Shown in pieces: positions 25,063-34,104 of a stretch of DNA of 64,000 nucleotides (positions are counted from its first letter, which is position 1; each line of letters opens with the position of its first letter). The position numbers were made by a program, and so were the translations under genes. The notes under the pieces were generated by a model that worked only from the letters and a program-made list of their open reading frames with translations, had not been told where the DNA came from and ran no database searches. The DNA comes from Candidatus Hadersleviella danica (GTDB lineage: Bacteria; Chloroflexota; Anaerolineae; Promineifilales; Promineifilaceae), in the NCBI GenBank assembly GCA_016711405.1, contig JADJSZ010000012.1, positions 1 to 64,000 of the forward strand. Reading direction: 5' to 3'.

Positions 25063-25070
25063 TGCGCCCT

Positions 25071-25694
25071 ATGAGCAATCGTCGCACAAATGAGGAATGG
25101 TTGGCTGACTTGCGGAGCAACCAGCCCGAGGAAGCATTGGCTGACTTGCGCGATTTGCTTTTGCGCGGGTTGCGCTACACCATTGCCTCCCGCCTAGACG
25201 GCCGCTCGGAAGAAATTTTAGAGGATTTTGCCCAAGAGAGCCTCCTCAAAATTCAGGACAAGTTAGACAGTTTTCGTGGAGAGAGCCAGTTTACCACATG
25301 GGCGCAAAAAGTGGCCGTGCGCGTCGCTTTTACGGAACTGCGCCGTAAGCGGTGGCAGGATAGCTCGTTGGAAGCGCTGACAACCACGGCCGAGGGGGAC
25401 GCTTACGAACCCCTCTACCTCGCCGACCCATCCGCCAGCCCTGAAGAGCAAACCAGCCAAAAAACAATGCTCACCCTGCTCAACCAGATTCTGAGCGAGG
25501 AGTTAACCGACCGCCAACGGGAGGTGTTGGAACGGCTGATGCTCCAAGGGCAAGCGGTGGAGCAGGTGGTGGCCGAGATGGACACCAACCGCAACGCCCT
25601 CTACAAATTGGTCCACGATGCCCGCCTGCGCCTGCGCCGCAGTTTGGCTAAACACAAGCTCACCCCCGAGGAAGTGCTGGCTACCTTTGAGTAA
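25071..25694 (+). CDS. ECF-type RNA polymerase sigma factor
   Basis: 207 residues. Region 2 (EEILEDFAQESLLKIQDKLDSFRGESQFTTWAQKVAVRVAFTELRRKRW, about residues 45-93) and region 4 (LTDRQREVLERLMLQG... with helix-turn-helix NRNALYKLVHDAR) are clear, with no regions 1 or 3. An upstream TTG in frame is less likely than this ATG. Followed by a small zinc-finger protein that is probably its anti-sigma factor, and by an ATE-like transferase. Confidence 0.9.
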   Translation: MSNRRTNEEWLADLRSNQPEEALADLRDLLLRGLRYTIASRLDGRSEEILEDFAQESLLKIQDKLDSFRGESQFTTWAQKVAVRVAFTELRRKRWQDSSLEALTTTAEGDAYEPLYLADPSASPEEQTSQKTMLTLLNQILSEELTDRQREVLERLMLQGQAVEQVVAEMDTNRNALYKLVHDARLRLRRSLAKHKLTPEEVLATFE

Positions 25695-25730
25695 GAGGGT
25701 AAATGGCTGGTACGTCTAGGGGTGTAGGCG

Positions 25731-25813
25731 TTATTTGTTACTTGTTATTCGTTATTGGTTATTGGTTAGTTGTTGTGGGCACTTATATACCCCAATAACG
25801 AATAACCAATAAC
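25731..25813. repeat. Family A hairpin repeat, copy A3
   Basis: TTGTTATTCGTTATTGGTTA units opposite CCCAATAACGAATAACCAAT, between the sigma factor and its probable anti-sigma gene. It ends in CCATCCCTCCCC before the next ATG. Confidence 0.8.
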
Positions 25814-25825
25814 CCATCCCTCCCC

Positions 25826-26122
25826 ATGAATCGTTTGATGCGCTTTGTGCGCCAACTCTTCGGCCGTGCCACCCCCCCAGCCCCCACCACCATTTCAGGG
25901 GAGGTTGTGCCGCGCCTGATGAAGTTGTTGGCCGATGCACCCTGTGAGGCTTTTGCATGTGAGGATATTAACCAATGGGCGGATTTATATGCCGAAGCAC
26001 TTTTGCGGGGCGAAGATGTCTCGGACTTAATGCCCTTGGTGCAAAAGCACCTTGAGATTTGCCCTCCTTGCGCGGAAGAATTGGAAGCTCTGTTGGCCAT
26101 GATGCAATTGGAGAGCCAGTAG
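25826..26122 (+). CDS. Small zinc-finger anti-sigma factor
   Basis: 98 residues. It has HLEICPPC (H-x3-C-x2-C, about residues 75-82) with an upstream CEDINQWADLYAEALLRGEDVSD helix, the layout of zf-HC2/ZAS anti-sigma domains, in which the zinc-binding helix bundle masks the sigma factor. No transmembrane segment is present, so it would be a soluble, possibly redox-responsive anti-sigma. Position directly after the ECF gene supports the role. No Shine-Dalgarno sequence; a hairpin repeat precedes it. Confidence 0.75.
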   Translation: MNRLMRFVRQLFGRATPPAPTTISGEVVPRLMKLLADAPCEAFACEDINQWADLYAEALLRGEDVSDLMPLVQKHLEICPPCAEELEALLAMMQLESQ

Positions 26123-26125
26123 GGC

Positions 26126-26797
26126 ATGTCTGACCAAGCCCATCCCCTGCTCAATGAGTATTTTCACGCGGCCGTTGTCTCCCCTGCCCAAATGGACAGG
26201 CTGTGGGAACAGGGCTGGCGCCACTTTGGGGATTATTTTTTCCGCTACAACCAAACGGTCATGGAGGGGCAACACCAACACATCGTCGCTCTGCGAACCG
26301 ATTTGCACCATGCCACCTTCTCCAAAAGCCAGCGGCGCACATGGCGGCGCAATGGGGATTTAGAGGTGCGCTTGCGCCCCGCCCAGATTGACGCGGAAAA
26401 AGAGGCTTTGTTTGACCTGCACAAGGAGCGGTTTGAGGAGAACAAGCCCAGCACCATTCACACATTTTTGGGCGACCAACCCTCGGCCGTGCCCTGCCCG
26501 TGCCTCGAGGTGGCTGTGTATCGGCCGTCGGACAACCGTCTCGTCGCCGCCAGCTTTTTGGATGTGGGGCAAACGGCCGTCTCCTCCATTTACGCCTTTT
26601 TCGACCCCGCGGAGAGCCAACGCCGCTTGGGCATCTACACCATGCTTTTGGAGATGGTGTGGGCCAAACGGCAGGGCAAACGCTGGTATTATTCGGGCTA
26701 TACCACCGTCGCCAGTAGCCGCTACGATTACAAAAAGCAGTTCAATGCCCTCCAGTACAACGATTTCAGCGGCCGTTGGCGGCCGTGGGAATTGTGA
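26126..26797 (+). CDS. ATE_C-type aminoacyl-tRNA-protein transferase-like protein
   Basis: 223 residues, starting 4 bases after the anti-sigma stop. SKSQRRTWRRNGDLEVRLRP, LDVGQTAVSSIYAFFDPAESQRRLGIYTMLLEMVWAK and YYSGYTTVASSRYDYK match the C-terminal domain of arginyl/leucyl-tRNA-protein transferases, which add an amino acid to protein N termini (N-degron pathway). The usual N-terminal Cys-rich ATE_N segment is shortened and lacks its cysteines. Co-transcription with sigma and anti-sigma genes suggests a proteolysis link, which is inference. Confidence 0.75.
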   Translation: MSDQAHPLLNEYFHAAVVSPAQMDRLWEQGWRHFGDYFFRYNQTVMEGQHQHIVALRTDLHHATFSKSQRRTWRRNGDLEVRLRPAQIDAEKEALFDLHKERFEENKPSTIHTFLGDQPSAVPCPCLEVAVYRPSDNRLVAASFLDVGQTAVSSIYAFFDPAESQRRLGIYTMLLEMVWAKRQGKRWYYSGYTTVASSRYDYKKQFNALQYNDFSGRWRPWEL

Positions 26798-26876
26798 ATT
26801 GTGAACGGTTAATTATTAATTGTGAATGGCGGGGCGGACACCACTACTCACTAGCCACTAACCACTAACCACTACT
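26798..26876. repeat. Repeat block (GTGAATTGTGAA units and family B half-copy)
   Basis: TGTGAATTGTGAACGG units, then CACTACTCACTAGCCACTAAC units. CTTCCCCC leads directly into the next ATG. Confidence 0.5.
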
Positions 26877-26882
26877 TCCCCC

Positions 26883-28067
26883 ATGCCCGCTTTAGACGAT
26901 ATTCGCATTCTCGACCTTTCCCGCGTGTTAGCGGGGCCGTATTGCACCATGACCTTGGCCGATTTTGGGGCGGAGGTGATTAAAATTGAGGAGCCAAATC
27001 TTGGCGATGGCACGCGCCAATGGGGGCCGCCGTGGGTGGGCGACCAAAGTGCCTATTTCCTGAGCGCCAATCGCAACAAAAAAAGCGTCACCCTCAACCT
27101 AAAGCATCCCCGTGGGGTGGCCATCTTGCACCAATTATTAGCCACGGCCGACATCCTCATCGAGAACTTCAAGGTGGGCACGATGGCCAAAATGGGGCTG
27201 GATTACGAAACCTTGGCTCCCCGCTATCCCCACCTCATCTACTGCGCCATCACGGGCTACGGCCACACAGGGCCGTATAAAGATTTGCCCGGCTACGATT
27301 TTATGATTCAGGCACAGGGGGGCATCATGTCCATTACAGGCGAAGCCGATGGAGAGCCGATGAAAGTGGGGGTGGCCATTGCCGATGTGACCACGGGCTT
27401 GTTTGCCAGCCAAGCGATTTTGGCCGCCCTGCACCACCGCACCCGCACAGGGCGGGGGCAATTCATAGATGTGTCGTTGCTCGACACCCAAGTGGCGTGG
27501 CTGATTAACGTGGCGCACAACTATTTGGCCACGGCCGAAGCCCCCCAGCGGTATGGCAACGCCCACCCCAACATCGTCCCCTACCAGAGCTTCCCCACGG
27601 CCGATGGCCATCTCGCCCTTGCCGTGGGTACAGACGGGCAATTTGGGCGCTTATGTCAACTCATCGGCCGCCCTGAACTGGGGGAAGACGGCCGTTACCA
27701 GCGCAATGCTGGCCGGGTTGCCCATCGGGCTGAGTTGGTGGGGGAGTTGACGGCCGTCTTTCGCACCCGCCCCACGGCCGAATGGCTGGCTCTGCTGGCC
27801 GAGGCCAACATCCCCGCTGGGCCGATTAACGACATCCCCACCATTTTGCGCGACCCGCACGTACAGGCGCGGGGCATGGTGCAAACCATCACCCACCCCA
27901 GTGCAGGGGAAATTGAACTGCTCGGCCCTGTGGCCAAACTGTCGGAAACCCCGCCCACCATTCAATCTGCCCCGCCCACCCTCGGCCAACACACGGCCGA
28001 GATTTTGGCGAACTTGGGCTACGACGAGGAACAGGTGGCCGAATTGCGACAAGAAGGAGTGGTTTAG
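26883..28067 (+). CDS. Class III (CaiB/BaiF family) acyl-CoA transferase
   Basis: 394 residues. N-terminal LDLSRVLAGPYCTMTLADFGAEVIKIE, GD-x-TR-x-WGPP and the segment PGYDFMIQAQGGIMSITGE containing the catalytic aspartate (about Asp138). These enzymes move CoA between carboxylic acids through a glutamyl/aspartyl-CoA anhydride mechanism. The substrate cannot be predicted. No Shine-Dalgarno sequence. Followed by a gamma-carbonic anhydrase in the same direction after an E/F repeat block. Confidence 0.9.
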   Translation: MPALDDIRILDLSRVLAGPYCTMTLADFGAEVIKIEEPNLGDGTRQWGPPWVGDQSAYFLSANRNKKSVTLNLKHPRGVAILHQLLATADILIENFKVGTMAKMGLDYETLAPRYPHLIYCAITGYGHTGPYKDLPGYDFMIQAQGGIMSITGEADGEPMKVGVAIADVTTGLFASQAILAALHHRTRTGRGQFIDVSLLDTQVAWLINVAHNYLATAEAPQRYGNAHPNIVPYQSFPTADGHLALAVGTDGQFGRLCQLIGRPELGEDGRYQRNAGRVAHRAELVGELTAVFRTRPTAEWLALLAEANIPAGPINDIPTILRDPHVQARGMVQTITHPSAGEIELLGPVAKLSETPPTIQSAPPTLGQHTAEILANLGYDEEQVAELRQEGVV

Positions 28068-28069
28068 GA

Positions 28070-28140
28070 ATGCGGAATGCGGAATGGGGATTGCGGATTG
28101 GAATGACTGAGAGACTGACCGACTGAAAGACTGAAAGACT
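28070..28140. repeat. Families E and F repeat block
   Basis: GGAATGCGGAATGGGGATTG units followed by GACTGAGAGACTGACCGACT units. It ends in AAACTCCC before the ATG at 28150. Confidence 0.65.
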
Positions 28141-28149
28141 AAAACTCCC

Positions 28150-28671
28150 ATGCTTCTCGAGTACAAAGGCAAACGGCCGCAGATTGCGGCAAATGTGTAT
28201 GTGGCTCCCACGGCCGTCATTATTGGCGATGTGGTCATTGGCGAAGGAGCCAGTGTGTGGTTTGGGGCTGTCATTCGGGGGGATGCTGGCCCTATCCGCA
28301 TTGGGGCGGGCACGAGTGTGCAGGATAACGTCGTGGTGCATGTCAACGGCCGCCACGCCACCCTGATTGGCGACAATGTGACCATTGGTCACGGGGCGGT
28401 GCTGGAAGGTTGCACCATTGGCGCGGGGGCGCTCATCGGCATGAACGCGACGGTGTTGGATGGGGCGGTGGTGGGGGAAGGTGCGGCCGTGGCCGCTGGG
28501 GCTGTCATCCGCGAGGGCGATGTGATTCCCCCGCACACGTTGGCCGCTGGCGTGCCTGCCAAGGTGCGTGGCTCCCTCTCGGCCGAAGTTCAGGCGCGGT
28601 TATCGGCCGCGCCGGGCGAATATCGCCGCTATGCCCAAAATTACTTGGAGCAAGATAGAGGCGAGAGCTAG
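28150..28671 (+). CDS. Gamma-carbonic anhydrase family protein
   Basis: 173-residue left-handed beta-helix of hexapeptide repeats. The three zinc-ligand histidine regions are recognisable: VVVHVNGRH, IGHGAVLEGC and, more weakly, IGMNATVLDG, where the third His position reads Met-Asn. Family members are zinc trimers with carbonic anhydrase or unknown acyl-related activity. The replaced residue makes carbonic anhydrase activity doubtful. The C-terminal residues QDRGES and the stop lie in a family C repeat. Confidence 0.82.
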   Translation: MLLEYKGKRPQIAANVYVAPTAVIIGDVVIGEGASVWFGAVIRGDAGPIRIGAGTSVQDNVVVHVNGRHATLIGDNVTIGHGAVLEGCTIGAGALIGMNATVLDGAVVGEGAAVAAGAVIREGDVIPPHTLAAGVPAKVRGSLSAEVQARLSAAPGEYRRYAQNYLEQDRGES

Positions 28672-28741
28672 AGATAGAGGGAACGTGGTTGTTCGGCCGA
28701 CTATGGCCCCCTCTATCTCTATCTCTACCCTCTATCTTCTA
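28657..28741. repeat. Family C hairpin repeat, copy C2
   Basis: AGAGATAGAGGGAACGTGG units opposite CCCCCTCTATCTCTATCTC. The loop (GTGGTTGTTCGGCC) resembles that of C6 (50434-50465), so these are related elements, not independent microsatellites. It carries the stop codons of both convergent neighbours. Confidence 0.78.
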
Positions 28742-29469
28742 TTCACATGCGTGGACAAACGCCTCGAACAAGCCCAAGGTGGCTTTGTCGGTGCGGAAAA
28801 ACTCTTCGGGATGCCACTGCACCCCAATGGCGAAGCGGTGGTCTATCACTTCCACGCTTTCGATGAGGCCATCGGTGGCGTGAGCCATCGGCCGTAAATT
28901 AGCCCCCAACTCGCGGATACCCTGATGGTGCAAGCTGTTGACGGGCTTGTGGCTCTGCCCCAAAATGCGGGCAAGGCGGGAATCGGCCGTGAAATGTACC
29001 TCATGGGTCAACATATCGCGGGGGTGCCCCTGAAAATAGGCGTGGCGGTGCGCCTCAGGCATCAAATCCAACACATCCTCCCACAATGAGCCGCCCAAAG
29101 CGACATTGAGCATTTGGTGGCCCCGACAAATAGCCAAGAGGGGTTTATCTTGCGCCACAGCTTGCCGCGCCACAAAAATCTCGACTTCGTCCCGCAATGG
29201 GTCTATGCCATAGAGGGTGGGGTGGTTTTGCCCACCATAGCGGGCTGGGTCAATATCGCCCCCACCGGGAGCAAAACCCCATCTAGTTGGGCGAATAGCT
29301 CCAACAAATCAGGTTCGCCAAGCGAGAGGGGGATGAGAACGGGGATAGCTCCGGCCGCTAAAAGGGCACTGGTATAAGTGGGCATCAACCCATCTACCCA
29401 AATATCTGGGTCGGAGGAAACCTGCCGACGATAGGTGGTGCAACCAATGAGAGGACGTTTGTTGTTCAT
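28739..29469 (-). CDS. Peptidase C26 (gamma-glutamyl-GABA hydrolase-like), frameshifted
   Basis: The N-terminal part (29469 to ~29266, MNNKRPLIGCTTYRRQ) and the C-terminal part (LRDEVEIFVARQ onward) are in different frames. Adding one base at 29265-29266 restores LLPGGGDIDPARYGG and gives 243 residues, normal for the PuuD-like class I glutamine amidotransferases. Nucleophile Cys in LLAICRGHQMLNVALGG; His-Glu in GVQWHPEEFF. It hydrolyses gamma-glutamyl amides. The break is most likely a consensus error. It starts after a family C hairpin. Confidence 0.88.
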
Positions 29470-29482
29470 AAAAATAAAGAGG

Positions 29483-29573
29483 GAGAAGGATAGAGTGTAG
29501 AGATAGAGATAGAGGAAGCATGACAGACTACCCAGTTGAGTTCGCCTTTATCTCTATCTCCCTTCTCTATCTA
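29483..29573. repeat. Family C hairpin repeat, copy C3
   Basis: GATAGAGTGTAGAGATAGAG units opposite TTATCTCTATCTCCCTTCTC, between rplS (upstream on the minus strand) and the C26 gene. Confidence 0.78.
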
Positions 29574-29585
29574 CTGGGTAACAAA

Positions 29586-29620
29586 AAAGGGGTGAAAGCC
29601 AAATGACTTTCACCCCGTTT
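29586..29620 (-). terminator. Intrinsic terminator of rplS
   Basis: GGGGTGAAAG with loop CCAAATGA and arm CTTTCACCCC. On the minus strand it is followed by a run of six T. Confidence 0.88.
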
Positions 29621-29641
29621 AGGAACGATGACGGGCAACCC

Positions 29642-29995
29642 TTAGGCGTAGCGGCGTTCGCGCAAGCGAGCGGCTTTACCTGTACGGCCGCGCATGTAAT
29701 ACAACTTCGCCCGGCGCACATAGCTGTGCCGTTGGATTTCAATCTTCTCGATGCGGGGGGAATGGGTCAGGAAGGAAAGCTCCACACCGATGCCATTGGA
29801 AGCGACGCGCCGCACGGTGAAGCGGCGATTGATGCCACCCCCCTCGATGCTGATAATCGTGCCACGTACCATTTGGGTCCGCTCTTTCTTGCCTTCGACC
29901 ACACGCACATAGACGACGACGCTATCGCCTACTTGCAATTGAGGAAAATCCTCTTTCAAGGGAATATCAAATGTTTTCAGTAATAAGTCAGACAT
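29642..29995 (-). CDS. rplS: 50S ribosomal protein L19
   Basis: 117 residues from the ATG at 29995 (MSDLLLKTF). A GGAGA lies at the right distance, while another ATG six bases upstream is too close to it. It has GDSVVVYVRVVEGKKERTQ, GTIISIEGGGINRRFTVRR and the C-terminal VRRAKLYYMRGRTGKAARLRERR. It sits at the 30S-50S bridge. A promoter-like sequence lies about 165 bases upstream, leaving a long leader whose role I cannot assign. Confidence 0.96.
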   Translation of the reverse strand: MSDLLLKTFDIPLKEDFPQLQVGDSVVVYVRVVEGKKERTQMVRGTIISIEGGGINRRFTVRRVASNGIGVELSFLTHSPRIEKIEIQRHSYVRRAKLYYMRGRTGKAARLRERRYA

Positions 29996-30160
29996 TGCCA
30001 TTTCTCCAGTCCGCACCTGCCACATCTCTCTCGGCAACCACCATTGCCCAATGTCAGTTGGCCAAACTTGCGGGAATTTTCTCTCTGCTGGTAAATATTT
30101 GGGGGGATGGGTGTACTTTGCACAAGTTAACCCATACAAAAAGACCCACCTAAATGGGGC

Positions 30161-30189
30161 AGTGGAGAAATATACCATGCCTACAGGGC
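30161..30189 (-). promoter_or_regulatory. Candidate promoter of rplS
   Basis: On the minus strand TTGCCT, a 17-base spacer and TATATT. In the same 29996-30311 spacer, TATAAT at 30242-30247 on the plus strand is the likely -10 box for yebC. Confidence 0.45.
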
Positions 30190-30311
30190 TAAGGCAAGGG
30201 TGATTCGCAAGTCGCGGGTGCGGCAACACGGCCGAACGTGCTATAATCTCGGCCAATTTACTAGCCCCAACATTCATCGCGGAAATTTACCGCCGACAAG
30301 GAGAGAACGAG

Positions 30312-31052
30312 ATGTCAGGTCATTCTAAGTGGTCTACCATCAAACACAAAAAAGCGGCCACCGATGCCAAGCGCGGCAAAGCCTTTACCCGCATTGCCAA
30401 AGAAATTACCATCGCCGCCCGTGCTGGGGGCGACCCCAATTTTAATGCTTCGTTGCGCCTTATCTTGGAAAAAGCCAAACAGGCCAACATGCCCAAAGAC
30501 AACATCGAACGAGCCATTAAACGGGGCACGGGCGAAATCGAAGGCGGCGATTTGCAAGAAATTTTATATGAGGGGTATGGCCCTCATGCGGTGGGCATTT
30601 TAATCGAGTGCGTCACCGACAATAAAAATCGCGCTGTCTCCGAATTGCGGCACGCGCTGGGCAAAAATGGGGGCAACATGGCCACCTCTGGCTCGGTCTC
30701 GTGGCAATTTACCCAAAAAGGGTATTTGTCCATCACCCAAGCTGTAGACCCCGATGAATTTTTCATGCTGGCCGTGGAAGCGGGGGCAGATGATGTGCAA
30801 TTTGACGAGGGTATTGCCGAAGTGTATGTCGAGAAGGATAGCTTTAGTGCTGTTCGCAACGCCCTTAGCGATGCTGGATATGCGTTTGAAGATGCGAGTT
30901 TGATTTACGAACCCAATTCGCCGATGGATTTAGGCCCCGATGAGGCGGTGCAGGTGATGCGCCTGATTGAGATATTGGAAGAGCTGGACGATGTCCAAAA
31001 TGTCTTTTCAGCCCTAACCATCTCGGATGAGGCGATGGAAGCGATGGGGTAG
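30312..31052 (+). CDS. yebC: YebC/TACO1 family protein
   Basis: 246 residues with GGAGA upstream. N-terminal SGHSKWSTIKHKKAATDAKRGKAFTRIAKEI and NMPKDNIERAIKRGTG are diagnostic. Family members are described as DNA-binding regulators (PmpR) or, more recently, as translation factors relieving stalls at proline-rich stretches. Often adjacent to ruvC; here it is followed by a corrupted block and mutS. Confidence 0.95.
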   Translation: MSGHSKWSTIKHKKAATDAKRGKAFTRIAKEITIAARAGGDPNFNASLRLILEKAKQANMPKDNIERAIKRGTGEIEGGDLQEILYEGYGPHAVGILIECVTDNKNRAVSELRHALGKNGGNMATSGSVSWQFTQKGYLSITQAVDPDEFFMLAVEAGADDVQFDEGIAEVYVEKDSFSAVRNALSDAGYAFEDASLIYEPNSPMDLGPDEAVQVMRLIEILEELDDVQNVFSALTISDEAMEAMG

Positions 31053-31149
31053 TGTCGGCAATCAATGAGGGGAGGAGCCTCTCCACATCCAAAAACAAAC
31101 GCATACGAATAGCCCCTCTTGGCTTACCGCCTGAAAAACCCTTTTGGTC

Positions 31150-31495
<346 letters not shown>

Positions 31496-31506
31496 TTTGA
31501 TTAGGC

Positions 31507-31512
31507 TATAAT
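31507..31512 (+). promoter_or_regulatory. TATAAT -10 box immediately before mutS
   Basis: TATAAT ends 8 bases before the ATG, so transcription should begin at about the start codon (leaderless mRNA). No Shine-Dalgarno sequence. The -35 region falls in the corrupted block. Confidence 0.6.
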
Positions 31513-31520
31513 CGTGCCCT

Positions 31521-34104
31521 ATGGCGCACGACGATTTAACCCCCTCCCGCAAGCAATACCTCAAACTGAAAAGCCAGCACCCCAACGACATCCTGCTCAT
31601 GCGGATGGGCGATTTTTACGAGTGCTTTGACGAAGATGCCCGGCTCGTGACCCGCGAGTTGGACATTGTGCTGACCAGCCGACCCAACGGCAAAGGGCCA
31701 CGCATCCCCATGGCGGGGTGTGCCGTATCACGCGGCCGAAAGTTACATCGGCCGCCTCGTGGCCAAAGGGCACAAAGTGGCCCTGTGCGAACAAATCGGC
31801 GACAGCGCCACTACCAAGGGGCTGATGGAGCGGCAAGTCGTGCGCGTCTTCACCGCTGGCACAGTTATCGAGCCGGGCATGTTAGACGCGGGACGCAACA
31901 ACTATCTGGTGGCCATCTGGTTTGATGAAGAGCGGGCAGGGCTGGCCTACGCCGATATTACGACAGGCCAATTTGCCGTCACCGTCCTGCCCAATCGCCG
32001 CGCCCTTGTGGAAGAGTTGGCGCGGCTGGAGCCATCCGAACTGTTGTTGGCCGATGGGGAGTACCGCATCTGCAAAGACGAGGCGCGGGCGCGGGCAATT
32101 AGCAAGCTCCCGCCGTGGCATTTTGAGGTGGGGCAGGCGCGGCTGTTGCTGGAGAAGCACTTTGCCATGCGGGATTTAACTGCGCTGGGCATTGAGCAAA
32201 AACCGCTGGCCATCAGTGCGGCCGGGGCCGTTTTGTATTACTTGCAAGAGACCCAAAAGGGAGCGGTGGACCAAATCCAGCGGCTGGCGTATTACCAGAC
32301 GGACAAATTCATGGCTTTGGGGCTATCCACGCGGCGCAATTTAGAGCTGACCGAATCGCTGGGGGGGGACAGGGGCCACTCGCTTTATGGCGTGCTCAAC
32401 AAAACGGTCACACCGATGGGGGCGCGGCTGTTGCGCGAGCGGGTTACACGGCCGCTTCTCGACCTCGACCACCTGACCGAGCGGCTTGATTACGTGCAGA
32501 GCTTTGTGCAAGATGGCCTGCTCCGCGCCGAAGCGCGCACCCTGCTGAAAGGGTTGCCCGACTTGGAACGGCTGGTTAATCGGGTGGTCAGCGGCCGTGC
32601 CACCCCCCGCGATGTGTCCCAAATTGGGCAGGCACTCAATGAAGTGCCCGCTATCCAGCATCTGTTTGCGGCCGTGGGGCCAGCGGGCGCACCGCTGGCC
32701 GATTTGGCCAGCCAACTCGACCCGTGCCGGGAGGTGGCGAGTGTCATCGGCCGTGCCTTGGGTGAGGATGCCCCTAACCACCTCAACAAGCCCGATTTTA
32801 TCTTGCCGGGTTATTCGGCCGAGCTAGATGGCGTGTTGCACTCGGCCAAACACGCCCGCGAGTGGGTAGCTAATTTGGAACCCCGCGAGCGGGAGCGGTC
32901 AGGCATCAACACGCTCAAGGTGGGCTTCAACCAAGTCTTTGGCTACTACATCGAGGTCAGCCGCGCCCAGAGCGACAACGTGCCCGAGGATTACATCCGC
33001 AAGCAGACCCTGACCAATGCGGAGCGGTATATCACGCCCGAGTTGAAGGAGTATGAGACGCTCATCCTGAACGCCGAGGAGCGCATTTTGCAGATTGAGC
33101 GGCGGCTGTTTGAGGAGTTGTGCCAAGAAATCGGCCGTTATGCGGAGCGGTTGCTGTTCACGGCCGACATTTTGGCCCAGCTAGACGTGGCGGGTGGGCT
33201 GGCTGAGGTGGCGGCCAACTATGGCTATGTGCGGCCGACGCTGACCCATCTGAACGTGCTGGACATTCGGGGCGGCCGTCACCCCGTCATTGAGCGCACG
33301 TTGGAGTTGGAGCGGTTTGTGCCCAACGACACCTATTTTGACGAAAAAGAGCGCATCCACCTGATTACGGGGCCGAATATGGCGGGTAAAAGCACCGTCT
33401 TGCGCCAAGTCGCCCTCATCGTCCTCATGGCGCAGATGGGCAGTTTTGTGCCGGCCGATTCGGCCGAGATTGGCCTCGTGGACCGCATCTTCACCCGCAT
33501 TGGGGCGCACGACGAACTGCACGCTGGCCGTTCGACGTTTATGGTGGAGATGGTGGAAGCGGCCGAGATTTTGCACCACGCCACCCACCGCTCTCTGCTC
33601 ATTTTGGATGAGATTGGGCGGGGAACCAGCACCTATGATGGGCTTTCGATTGCGTGGGCGATGGCGGAATATCTGCACAGCAACCCAAGGCTACGGCCGC
33701 GCACCCTCTTCGCCACCCATTACCACGAGCTAACCCATTTGGTGGATTTGTTCCCGATGGTGGTGAATTACAATGTGGCCGTGGCGGAAGAGGGGGAGCG
33801 GGTGATTTTCTTGCACCAGTTGGTGCGGGGCGGGGCGGATAAGAGCTATGGCATTCATGTGGCGCAATTGGCGGGCCTCCCCCGCGAGGTGATTCAGCGG
33901 GCACAGCAGGTGATGGAGACGTTGGAGCGGCAAGCGCCGAGCCATGCCGCGCCCAAGGGGCATTTGCGCCCCGTGCAACAGGCGGCGCTCTTCCCCGAGG
34001 CCAGCCCCATTTTGCAGGAGATTGCGGCGTTGGATGTGGCTTCGCTGACCCCGCTGGAGGCGATTAGCAAGTTATTTGAGTGGAAGCAGAAATACGGCGA
34101 GTAG
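31521..34104 (+). CDS. mutS: DNA mismatch repair protein MutS (frameshifted)
   Basis: The mismatch-binding N terminus (LLMRMGDFYECFDEDA with the Phe-x-Glu-type FYE motif) is split from the rest at 31719. Removing one base there restores IPMAGVPYHAAESYIGRL and gives 860 residues. The core, clamp and ATPase domains are intact: Walker A GPNMAGKSTVLRQ, DRIFTRIGAHDELHAGRSTFMVEM, Walker B LLILDEIGRGTSTYDG, ATHYHEL. It recognises mismatches and recruits MutL. No mutL is in the window. The break is probably an error, given the corrupted neighbourhood. Confidence 0.95.
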
